From contig OZ024829.1 in assembly GCA_964016985.1 (NCBI GenBank), positions 74,599,610 to 74,663,609 of the forward strand: a stretch of 64,000 nt of DNA, written 5' to 3'. Source of the stretch: Anodontia alba. Its lineage: Eukaryota; Mollusca; Bivalvia; Lucinida; Lucinidae. The position numbers were made by a program, and so were the translations under genes. Each line of letters opens with the position of its first letter. Position 1 is the first letter of the stretch. Below the pieces are notes generated by a model. It was not told the origin of the DNA. It saw nothing but the letters and a program-made list of their open reading frames with translations, and made no database searches. Of this stretch, positions 55,775 to 64,000 are shown piece after piece.

Positions 55775-57668
55775 ATCGCACCTGCTTGTAGCAGGGTGCG
55801 ATATAGGCGTCCGATTTTCTGTCCGTCCATCCGTCCGTCCATCCGTCCGTCAGTCCGTCCGTCAGTCCGTCCGTCTGTCAATATTTATGTCGACGTTCGA
55901 CATTTATGTCAAAGTTAGTATTCTAATCAACTACAAGACTAAACAACCATCAAACCTAGCATGAAACATCTCCCTGACCTCCTGACTTTGCAACATAGGC
56001 GTCCGCTTTTCCGTATGTCTGTCCATTCATCCGTCCGTCTGTCAACATTTATGTCGAAGTTCGACATTTATGTCAAAGTTAGTATTTTAATCAACTACAA
56101 GACTAAACAACCATCAAACCTTGCATGAAACATCTCCCTGACCTCCCGACTTTGCGACATAGGTGCCCACTTTTCCATTCCTCTGTCTGTTCGTCTGTCC
56201 GTCTCTTAACAGTTCTGTTATGTCGAAGTTCGACATTTACGTCAAAGTTAGTATTCTAATCAACTACAAGACTAAACAACCATCAAACCTTGTATGAAAT
56301 ATCTCCCTGACCTCCTGACTTTGCGACATAGGTGCCCGCTTTTCCATTCGTCTATCCGTTCGTCTGTCAGTCTCTTAACAGTTCTGTTATGTCGAAGTTC
56401 GACATTTACGTCAAAGTTAGTGTTCTAATCAACTACAATTCTACAACAACCATCATTCCTTGCATGACACATCTCCCTGACCTCCTGACTTGGCAGATAT
56501 GTTGACCCAGTGACCTTGACCTATATTTTGCGCTCCATTGACTTTGACACAATTTACGTTGACGTTCCAGATCTTCTCAACTATAAGGCATACAACTACC
56601 AAACCTTGCATAGTGCTTCTTCTAGATGTACAGACTTGGCAGGTACCTTGACCCAGTGACCTTGACCTATATTTTGCGCTCCAGTGACTTTGACATATTT
56701 TGCGTCGACGTTCGATATCTCCTCAACTATAAGGCCTACAACCATCAAACCTTGCCAAGTGCTTCTCCTCAATGTACTGACTTAGCAGATACCTTGACCT
56801 GGTGACCTTGACCTATATTTTGGCTGCAGTGACTTTGACATAATTTACATCAACGTTCCAGATCTCCTCAAGTGTAAGACCTCTAGCCACCAAACCTTGC
56901 ATAGTGCTTCTCCTATATGCACTGACTTGGCAGGTATCTTGACCTATATTTTGCGCTCCAGTGCCTTTTACACATTTTACGTCAACGTTCAATATCTTTT
57001 CAAATTATAAGGCCTACAACCATCAAACCTTGCATAGTGCTTCTCCTCAATATACGGACTCTGCAGGTACCTTGACTGGGTGACCTTGACCTATATTTTA
57101 CGCTCCATTGACTTTTACACCTTTTACGTCACCCTTCCGTATGTCCTCAACTGTAAGGCCTTCAACCACCAAACCTTATATAGCACTTCTTCTCGATGTA
57201 CTGACTCGACAGGTACTTTGACCTGGTGACCTTGACCTATATTGTGCACTCCAGTGACTTCGACACATTTTATATTGATGTTCGGTATCTCCTCAAATAT
57301 AAGACCTACAACCACTAAACCTTGCATAGTGCTTCACCTCATTGCACTATTAGCAGGTACCTTGACCCATGACCTTGACCTATATTTCATGCTCCAGTGA
57401 CTTTTGCACATTTTACGTCAACATTCCATTATCATTGGGCTGTATGATACGAAAAGTCAGTGCTGAAGATATAGCCATTGGAGGGAATGGGACTAGCCTG
57501 GAATATATGTGCCCCACTAGGCACTTTGTCTACATTTTTTTCAACCCAGTTTTCCAAGTAAGCACTGCTAAGAATGAAATAAACTTATTTAATAACCACG
57601 TTCTGATTGTGGCTCCTGTGACTTTTGCCCCAGCAGGTGCGATGACGCCTTCCGCGGAATTCTTGTTT
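55775..57668 (+). mobile_element. Element F (ATCGCACCTGC family), in copia gag
   Basis: The 5' ATCGCACCTGCT-tgt-AGCAGGGTGCGAT is a near-perfect terminal hairpin. A long (GTCC/ATCC)n tract follows at 55818-55880. The 3' GCAGGTGCGAT (57634-57644) is an exact 11-bp inverse of the 5' arm, followed by palindrome TTCCGCGGAA and TTCTTGTTTT. Two monomer types: about 165 bp (55880-56470) and about 148 bp (56470-57450) with CCAGTGACCTTGACCTATAT. A B-type 3' end (TGCCCCACTAGGCACTTTGT) at about 57509-57530 suggests an internal chimera. Confidence 0.85.
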
Positions 57669-57731
57669 TCTTTTCAATTTTCTTGTATGACGCCTTCCGC
57701 GGAATTCTTGTTTTCTTTTCAATTTTCTTGT
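57642..57731 (+). repeat. 45-bp direct duplication across the F 3' junction
   Basis: 57642-57686 and 57687-57731 are the same 45 bp. Each includes the last about 26 bp of F (ATGACGCCTTCCGCGGAATT..) plus about 19 bp of copia gag flank. Confidence 0.92.
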
Positions 57732-58089
57732 ACTTAGAGTCAAATATGGCTATGTATTCCGTCACAGACTGTACATCAGTTCTATAAAAATCGTCAAAAT
57801 CTTCAAATTTTTCTAAACTGTCAGTGAGGTCATCTTTGGCTAAATGTTCATCCAAAAAATTTATCAGAACTGTTAATCCATCATTACTTTTTAAATCATC
57901 AGTTGCAATCTGATCAAAAACTTTTTCTCTAATTTGTGATTCATCATCATCTGGGAGTGACAAAGCAATTGCAATACCTTGTTTGTCCTTACTGAGATCT
58001 GTAATCTCTGTCCATGCTAATAACTCTTGCCTGAACCTCTCATATGTCTTTGCCTTGTTGAAGGTTGGTGGATTTATTCTTGTTGTCAT
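57669..58089 (-). pseudogene. Copia gag, N-terminal part
   Basis: Starts MTTRINPPTFNKAKTYERFR and continues ELLAWTEITDLSKDKQGIAI, LSLPDDDESQIREKVFD and TEYIAIFDSKYKKIEKK. This is the common copia/UBN2-type gag head. Element F and the 45-bp duplication, which adds a repeated YKKIEKKTRIPRKAS peptide, end it. The ATG at 58089 is about 113 bp from the primer site. Confidence 0.88.
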
Positions 58090-58201
58090 GTTGACTTTTC
58101 CACAAAAAGCAAGAATAAATACAAACTGTCAGATCTAGCACCAGTTTCAGCAAGTCTCCACTGTTTAAGTCCTGTCCTACCCCTGAGGACTGTCCCACTC
58201 G

Positions 58202-58212
58202 CTCTGCTACCA
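58202..58212 (-). other. Copia primer binding site (initiator tRNA-Met)
   Basis: On the minus strand TGGTAGCAGAG, matching 11 bases complementary to the 3' end of initiator tRNA-Met, two bases inside the LTR. This primer is usual for copia elements. Confidence 0.8.
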
Positions 58213-58214
58213 CA

Positions 58215-58427
58215 TGATAAACGCTAACTAATTAAAAGTAACACACCTTATTTACTGTACACAATGGTTGCCAAAGGTAATTACTTAACGTCATGTTGCC
58301 ATGGTTCCATTTGTGACGTCATGACGTCACATGACGTCACTTAATGTTGTTTCCTAATGAAGAGTAAATTAATTAAACAGAAGAGTTACCGAACTTAGGA
58401 AGAATAGCAATATACATGAAATTAACA
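58215..58427 (-). promoter_or_regulatory. Copia 5' LTR (intact)
   Basis: 213 bp, TGATAAACGC...ATTAACA on the plus strand. Contains two TGACGTCA palindromes within CATGACGTCACATGACGTCA at about 58319-58338, full consensus CREB/ATF sites, repeated in the other LTR. The intact TTAA at 58285-58288 is the empty counterpart of the composite's target. Confidence 0.92.
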
Positions 58428-58432
58428 GCTTC

Positions 58433-58598
58433 TGTGGTGTGTCTTCCATCAGAAAGCACTTCTCCCCAGAAGCAGCAAACTTCTCCCTATTTTCCCAGGA
58501 GGGAGAAGTCACTTCTCCCTTAATTTCTGGGCCAGCTTGGACCCTCAGGTTACAGTTCACCAAATATCAGCAGAGATATGCCCCAATGAAATTTTTTT
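58433..58598 (+). repeat. D element remnant between copia and A7
   Basis: The first 100 bp are rich in CTTCTCC repeats and unassigned. The last 50 bp (GTTACAGTTCACCAAATATC, GAGATATGCCCC) are a D core monomer. Confidence 0.65.
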
Positions 58599-60702
58599 AC
58601 CTCACCTGAGCACGAAGTGCTCATGGTGAGCTATTGTGGTGCGTCAACAGTTGCTTTAAAAGCCTACTCCTACACTCTGGGCCAATTGACTCGATACTTG
58701 GTAGGAAGCATCTGGGTGACTTGTTGATCAAAAATAGCTAAAATCGTTCCGATCGGAAATCCAAGATGGCCGCCATCTTGAAATTTTTTTTTTCGCTTCT
58801 TCTCCTGAACCGAAAGGCCAATTGACTCCAAACTTGCTAGGAAGCATCGGGGTGACTTGTAGATCAAAAATAGCTAAAATCGTGCCGATTGGAAATCCAA
58901 AATGGCTGCCATGGCCGCCATCTTGAAAATCTATTTTTTGCCTCTTCTCCTGAACCGAAAGGCCAATTGACTCCAAACTTGCGAGGAAGCATCAGGGTGA
59001 CTTGTAGATCAAAAATAGCTAAAATCGTGCGGATAGTAAATCCAAGATGGCCGCCATGGCAGCCATCTTGAAAATCTATTTTTTCGCTTCTTCTCCTAAA
59101 CCCAAAAGCCAATTGACTCCAAACATGGTAGGAAGCATCGGGGTGACTTAGATCAAAAAAATCATGCCGATCGGAAATCCAAGATGGCAGCCATGGTAGC
59201 CATCTTGAAAATCTATTTTTTGCTTCTTCTCCTGAACCGAAAGGTCAGTTGACTCCAAACTTGCTAGGCAGCTTCGGGGTGACTTGTAGATCAAAAATAG
59301 CTAAAATCGTGCCGATCGTAAATCCAAGATGGCCACCATGGCGGCCATCTTGAAAATCTATTTTTCCCTTCTTCTCCTAACCTCAAATGCCAACTGACTC
59401 AAAACTTAGTAGGAAGCATCCCAGTGACTTGTAGATCAAAAGTAGCTAAAATTGTTCCAATCGGAAATCCAAGATGGCCACTATCTTGAAAATCTACTTC
59501 TCCTGAGCCGAAAGGCCAATTGACTCCAAACTTGGTAGGAAGCATCAGGGTGACTTGTAGATAAAAAATAGCTACAATCATGCTGATCGGAGTTCCAAGA
59601 TGGCTGCCTCTTTTTTTCGCTTCTTCTCCTAAACCCAAAAGCCAATTGACTTGAAACTTGGTAGGAAGCATCGGGGTGACTTATAGTTTAAAAATGGCTA
59701 AAATCATTCCAGTGGGAAATCCAAGATGGCCGCCATGGCGGCTATCTTGAAAATCTATTTTTCACTTCTTCTCCTGAACCGAAAGGCTTATTGACTTTAA
59801 ACTAGGTAGAAAACGTCAGGGTGACCTGTAGATCAAAAATAGCTAAAATCATCCCTATCAGAAATCCAAGATGGCCACCATAACAGTCATCTTGATAATC
59901 TATTTTTCCCTTCTTCTCCTGAACTGAAAGGCCATTTGACTCGAAACTTGGTAGGAAGCATTCGGGTGACTTGTAAATCTAAAATAGCTTAAATTGTTTG
60001 GATTGGAAATCCAAGATGGCCGTCATGGCGGCCATCTTGAAACTCTTTTTTTCGCTTATTTTCCTGAACCAAAGGGCCAGTTGATTTGAAAATTGGTAGG
60101 AAGCATCGGGATGACTTGTAGATATAAAAATAGCTAAAATTGTTCCAATTGGAAATCCAAGATGGTGGCCATCTTGAAAATCTATTTTTCCCTTCTTCTT
60201 CTGAACTGAAAGGCCAATTGACTCGAAACTTGGTAGGAAGCATCGGGGTGACTTGTAGATCAAAACAGCTCAAATCTTTGCGATAGGAAATCCCAAATTG
60301 CAGCTATGGCGGCCATCTTGAAAATCTGTTTTGAACTTTTTCTCCTGAACCAAAAGGGCAGTTGACTCAAAGTTGGCTGCCATCTTGTTTATGTTTATTA
60401 TATTTCCCTGCCACTGTGCTGTTTACATGTATAAAATCATGATTCTTCAGAAACCACTTAGCCAATTGACACCAAATTTCACATTGATCCTACTGTTGAA
60501 ATGTGATTGAGAGTTTGTTCAAATGATCATGCTCCATTGACTGTCATACCATATATAATATTCTTCAAAATTAAGAATTACTTAAGGATGATCTTTTCAT
60601 TAGTTGCGATGACAGGATTGGAAAAATGTTGCATAACATCTGCATATCTGCAGTGGCTGTGTCACTCAGGTGAGCAACCTGTGGCCTGTGGGCCTCTTGT
60701 TT
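58599..60702 (+). mobile_element. Element A7, nested in D
   Basis: The 5' hairpin CTCACCTGAGC-acgaagt-GCTCATGGTGAGC is followed directly by the core, with almost no GTCC tract. Core 58665-60370 of about 145-bp monomers. The 3' domain matches A3 and ends CTCAGGTGAGC, GGCCTGTGGGCC, CTCTTGT. D monomer text flanks both sides (AATGAAATTTTTTT / TTTTTTTTGTAATTCC), consistent with insertion into a T run. Confidence 0.82.
58665..60370 (+). repeat. 145-bp satellite with a 26-bp perfect-type dyad, core of A7
   Basis: About twelve monomers with TTCTCCTGAACCGAAAGGCC, GGAAGCATCGGGGTGACTTG and an inverted repeat built on AAGATGGCCGCC-AT-GGCGGCCATCTT (split here for display). Copies lie near 59042-59069, 59328-59352, 59728-59752 and 60011-60038, with few mismatches. 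Antisense open frames across monomers are not genes. Confidence 0.88.
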
Positions 60703-60831
60703 TAATTTTTTTTTTTGTAATTCCACTTACAGTTTATATCCGGAGCACTGAATTATGCAGGAGCTAGTTTATGTGCTACATCTTATTACTTGCCATGGGC
60801 GTATAATGCCGCGCTTGGCGGAGCTCTTGTT

Positions 60832-61304
60832 ATCCCTGCGGATGCATCACATTGTCTTCTTTCCCTGCTGGTGCTTTATATGGTCTTCTTTCCCTGCTGG
60901 TGTTTCACAAATTTCCTTCTTTAAAGTTTTGCCATAACAACCAAACCAAATGGCCGCCTTTATTTGATATATCTCAAGCCATGCCACAATCACTTCCACA
61001 AGTTATCTTTTTTAGTTATGTCCCTTTGCAAAAAATTGCAATGAAATCTTGTAAGCAAGATATCGCAAAAAACTATTTGAGCTATTGTATTGAAACTAAA
61101 GTGCTGATAGGGGATAAGTAGATGACACAATTAACTTATGAAAAGAATCTGAATTTTTTTTTTTACTTATGGCTGGTCCTTTGAAAATTTAAGCATTTTA
61201 AACTTGTAAGCAAGATATCTCAAAAACTGTTTAAGCCATTGCCTTGAAACTTGACACGCTGTTAGGGAATGATGAGTAAATGACCTTATTAACTTACAGC
61301 AGTT
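60832..61304 (+). repeat. A6 distal core: 31-bp minisatellite and G-like monomer
   Basis: 60850-60910 holds the minisatellite seen left of D. 60960-61290 is a monomer with TTATGTCCCTTTGCAAAAAA and CTCAAAAACTGTTTAAGCCA, similar to the G core (62120-63560). Confidence 0.6.
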
Positions 61305-61316
61305 AACTCAGGTGAG

Positions 61317-61548
61317 GCGGGCCCCCGTAGCCTGGTGGATAAGAGAGTTGACTCTTAATCCATTAGGTTTCTCACCGCTGTGGTTCGAGCCTAGCTCGGG
61401 TCATATGTGGGAAAGCCAAGTTCTGCTTACGGATGGTCAGGTGGTTTTTCTCCGGGTACTCCGGTTTTCGCCCACCTTCGATGAACGATCGGCTCGATAT
61501 AAGTGAAATATTCTTGAAAGGGCCGTAAAACCCAAAATCAAAAAAAAC
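61317..61548 (+). mobile_element. tRNA-headed SINE (type c) in A6 terminal hairpin
   Basis: Perfect 12-bp target duplication AACTCAGGTGAG at 61305-61316 and 61549-61560. Head CCCCGTAGCCTGGTGGATAA (A box) and GTGGTTCGAGCC (B box, about 61380-61391). A conserved central block (GGTTTTTCTCCGGGTACTCC at about 61442-61461, followed by GGTTTTCGCCCACC) recalls shared central domains of metazoan SINE superfamilies. Tail GGGCCGTAAAACCCAAAATC then A-rich. Confidence 0.9.
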
Positions 61549-61592
61549 AACTCAGGTGAGAGTTGTGGCCCATGGGCCTCTTGTTTTTTTTT

Positions 61593-64000
61593 ACCTCACC
61601 TGAGCGATGCTCAGGATGAGCTGTAATGATCACTTTTTATCAGTTGTCCATCCGTCCGTCCATCTGACCATCTGTCCGTCCGTCTGTTAACACTTTCAAA
61701 CAACAACTTCTCCAAAGCCATTGAAGCGATTTGTCCCTAACTTGGATAGAATGTTGCTTGGTTAGGGGCCTTTAAAAATAGCTAAAATTATGGACATCTG
61801 CCTCGAGCTTTCTGTTGCCATGGCAACAGAAAGCTCCCACAATTTTATAGTGGGAAAATGGTTAAATTGCATTTTCTCCATAACCAGTGAAGTGATGTGA
61901 ACCATATTTGGCAGTTATAATCATTGGATGATTGTCTACCAGTTTATGTGTTTTATGACCAATGGCCATTTTGTTTGGTTGCCATGGCAATATTAAATTT
62001 AAAAAAAAAAAGTATGTTTTAAATGACATCTCTTCCAAAACCACTGAAGCAGTATGACTCCCAAGTTCGAAGAAGTTGGAGGGGCATATTGCTTCTGGGA
62101 TGTTTGTGGGTCTGTCCGTTAGGCTTTTTGATGTATAGCCATACTTCTGAACCGTGCATGCTAGGGTTTTGAAATTTCATATTTGGATTCTTCATGAAAA
62201 AATAGCTGACAGGTATTTTTTTTCCCATCAGGATTATACCTATTTCCTGAGTTATGGCCCTTTGAAAAAATATGGATGAAATCTTGTTAGCAAAATATCT
62301 CAAAAACTATTGAAGCTAGAGCCTTGAAACCTGGTGAATAGATTGGTATTGATGAGTAGATGACCTGATTAACTTTTGAATAAATTCTGAAAAATACTTC
62401 ATGAGTTATGGCCCTTTGTAACTTTGCGCATTTTTACATTGCACACTTTTTGATGCATAGCATAAGTTTTGAACTGTGCATGCTAGGGTTTTGAAATATC
62501 ATATATGGATTCCTCATGAAAAAATAGCTGACACCCCTTTCCTGACTTATGGCCCTTTGAAAAAATATGGATGGAATCTTGTCAGCAAACTATCTAAAAA
62601 ATTATTAAAGCTAGAGCCTTGAAATTTGAGGAATAGGTTAGTAGCGATGAGTAGATGACCTGATTAACTTCTGAATAAATTCTGAAAAGTACTTCTTGAG
62701 TTATGGCCCCTTGTCATTTTGGGCATTTTTACAATGCACACTTTTTGATGCATAGCATAAGTTTTGAACTGTGCATGCTAGGGTTTTGAAATTTCATATT
62801 TAGATTTCTCATGAAAAAATAGCTGAAACATTTTTTTCTTATCAGGATTATGCCCCTTTCCTGAGTTATGGCCCTTTGAAAAAATATGGATGAAAGCTTG
62901 TCAGCAAAATATCTCAAAAACTATTGAAGCTAGAACCTTGAAATTTTAAGAATGGATTGGTATTGATGAGTAGAATGACCTGATTAACTTTTGAATAAAT
63001 TCTGAAAAGTATTTCTTGAGTTATGGCCCTTTTTCATTTTGGGCATTTTTACATTGCACACTTTTGATGCTTAGCATAAGTTCTGAACTGTGCATGCTAG
63101 GGTTTTGAAATTTCATGTATGGATTCCTCATGAAAAAATAGCTGACAATTGTTGTTTTTTTTTTTCTTCTCAGGATTATGCCCCTTTCCTGAGTTATGGC
63201 CTTTTGAAAAAATATGGATTGAATCTTGTCAGCAAAATATCTCAAAAGCTATTGAAGCTAGAGCCTTGAAATTTAAGGAATAGATAGGTAGCGATGAGTA
63301 GATGACCTGATTAACTTTTGAAAAAATTCTGAAAAATACTTCTTGAGTTATGGCCCTTTGTCATTTTGGGCATTTTTACATTGCACACTTTTTGATGCAT
63401 AGCATAAGTTTTGAACTGTGCATGCTAGTTAGAAATTTCATATATAGATTCCTCATGAAAAATAGGTGACCTAAATAGGTGACCCATATTTTTTTTCTTA
63501 TCCGAATTATCTCCCATTTTAGAGTTATTTCCGCTTTAATAAAATAACATTGAAATCTCGTATATTTGTACTGTTGTTACCGTCATGGGCAAGCAGTGTT
63601 GGAGTCCAGCAGTGTTAGAGTCTGGCAGTTGGGGGCATAGTGTTTTACAAACACCAGCTCTAGTTTTATACAATGTTGCTTGGGTAAGGACAATTCGAAA
63701 TAGCTAAAATTATGATGATCTGCCTCTTGGTTTAGTTGCCATAGCAACAGAAAGCTTCCATAGACTTATATTGGAAAAATGGTTATATTGCATTTTCTTC
63801 ATAACCAGTGAAGTGATGTGAACCGTATTTGGCAGTTATGATCATTTAATGATTCTCTACTCAGTCTGTGTGTTTCATGACCAGTGGCGATTTTGTTTAG
63901 TTTCTATGGCAACATTAAATTTAAAAAAAAGGGATTTTTTTAATGACTACTCCTCCAAAACCACTGAAGCAGTAGGACTCTAATTTGGTACAAATGTTAA
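61593..64000 (+). mobile_element. Element A8, runs past the window end, carrying G
   Basis: Starts CCTCACCTGAGC-gat-GCTCAGGATGAGC eight bases after A6 ends, then CATCCGTCCGTCC. Core monomer of about 300 bp includes GTTGCCATGGCAACAGAAAG (a palindrome GTTGCCATGGCAAC) and AACCAGTGAAGTGATGTGAA. It resumes at about 63663 after G. The 3' end is outside the window. Confidence 0.75.
62070..63660 (+). mobile_element. Element G, nested in A8
   Basis: The left end near AAGTTGGAGGGGCATATTG (62072) is followed by GGGTCTGTCCGTTAGG. Core of about 305-bp monomers (restarts about 62131, 62453, 62746, 63068, 63398) with CTGTGCATGCTAGGGTTTTG and GAGTTATGGCCCTTTG. Right end GTTGGGGGCATAGTG, hairpin GTGTTTtacAAACAC and AGCTCTAGTTTTA. 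The left end is not an inverted copy of the right, so its boundary is less certain. Confidence 0.65.

Larger units (their letters stand above)
38767..58427 (-). mobile_element. Ty1/copia LTR retrotransposon, minus strand, heavily interrupted
   Basis: Both LTRs and a perfect 5-bp target duplication GCTTC (38762-38766 and 58428-58432) are present although the ends are 19.7 kb apart. LTRs are about 213-220 bp and begin TGATAAACGC / end TTAACA on the plus strand. Minus-strand order is gag, protease, integrase, RT, RNase H. A 12.9-kb composite splits the 3' LTR and element F splits gag. Without these it is about 4.9 kb. It no longer encodes a continuous polyprotein. Confidence 0.92.
36118..60831 (+). 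mobile_element. Element D (ATACGCCCAT family), host of copia, E and A7
   Basis: The 5' ATACGCCCAT at 36118 has a hairpin (CCCATTT-gaa-AAACGGG) and GTCCGTCTGTCTGTCC tract. Its exact inverted copy ATGGGCGTAT lies at 60795-60804, followed by hairpin GCCGCGCTTGGCGGAGC and CTCTTGTT at 60831. Monomers of about 154 bp at 36180-37130 contain GGTTACAGTCCACCAAATAT and GAGTTATGCCCC. Pieces of the same monomer reappear at 58545-58598 and 60703-60750 on either side of A7. Own sequence is about 1.4 kb. Confidence 0.7.
33438..61584 (+). mobile_element. Element A6: 28-kb nested complex, own sequence about 3 kb
   Basis: The 5' end AGATCACCTGAGC at 33438 is followed by (CGTC)n. The core 33690-36050 is the same three-part 495-bp repeat as in A3, going into a different monomer type. 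The 3' end is CTCAGGTGAG, broken by SINE c, then GGCCCATGGGCC and CTCTTGTT at 61584. Continuity across element D rests on a 31-bp minisatellite with GGTCTTCTTTCCCTGCTGGT. It stands at 36081-36112 just left of D and resumes at 60850-60905 just right of D. Confidence 0.65.

Noticed and set aside
53172..55964. Plus-strand ORFs of 60-179 residues over the copia region
   Set aside because: Antisense shadows of the copia integrase, protease and gag frames.
58840..60270. Minus-strand ORFs of 60-94 residues
   Set aside because: They read through A7 core monomers and repeat the same peptide with shifts.

Overview
The window looks like one locus of a marine bivalve mollusc genome, possibly a venerid-type clam. 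This is an inference from the repeat content: AGCTCACCTGAGC-type elements, (GTCC)n tracts, TTAACCC-type MITEs, DIRS, copia and gypsy elements. I found no convincing host gene. Almost all of the 64 kb can be read as transposable elements inserted into one another.

Layout. (1) 1-5303: element A0 holds A2 (617-4873), which holds A1 (701-3245) and a SINE. (2) 5304-7125: non-repetitive AT-rich DNA with one weak hydrophobic ORF. (3) 7126-11903: element B1 holds A3. (4) About 12065-12425: a cluster of TGTCCGCA/TGCGGACA motifs. (5) 12613-21166: a decayed DIRS retroelement with inverted terminal repeats and an internal complementary region. It is interrupted by a MITE, element C, a 1-kb TIR element and a SINE. 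(6) About 21178-33303: a minus-strand pogo/Tigger-like DNA transposon. Its transposase is split by two SINEs, elements A4 (carrying a young LINE) and A5, and a TTAA MITE. (7) 33438-61584: element A6 holds element D (36118-60831). D holds E, a copia element (38767-58427) and A7. The copia holds F in its gag gene and, in one LTR, a 12.9-kb TTAA-bounded composite, which in turn holds an intact gypsy element. The chain A6 > D > copia > composite > gypsy is five levels deep. (8) 61593-64000: element A8 holds G.

The unifying observation is a set of non-coding element families (A-F, probably G). Each has a 5' terminal hairpin, a GTCC-rich tract, a core of 145-170 bp tandem monomers (sometimes in three-part higher-order units), a 3' copy of the terminal arm in inverted orientation, a short 3' hairpin and an end of CTTGTT or CTAGTT. 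Empty sites recovered from sister monomers put insertion in T-rich sites without a clear target duplication. This resembles non-autonomous Helentron-type elements (HINEs) with tandem cores, but no Rep/helicase is present to prove it.

Intact coding is limited to the gypsy polyprotein (39869-44653, minus). It has the unusual order integrase before reverse transcriptase and a tRNA-Pro primer site. A 5'-truncated LINE ORF (to 26910) is also open. All other coding regions are broken. Boundaries were read by eye and are good to a few bases where a terminal motif is quoted, otherwise to tens of bases.
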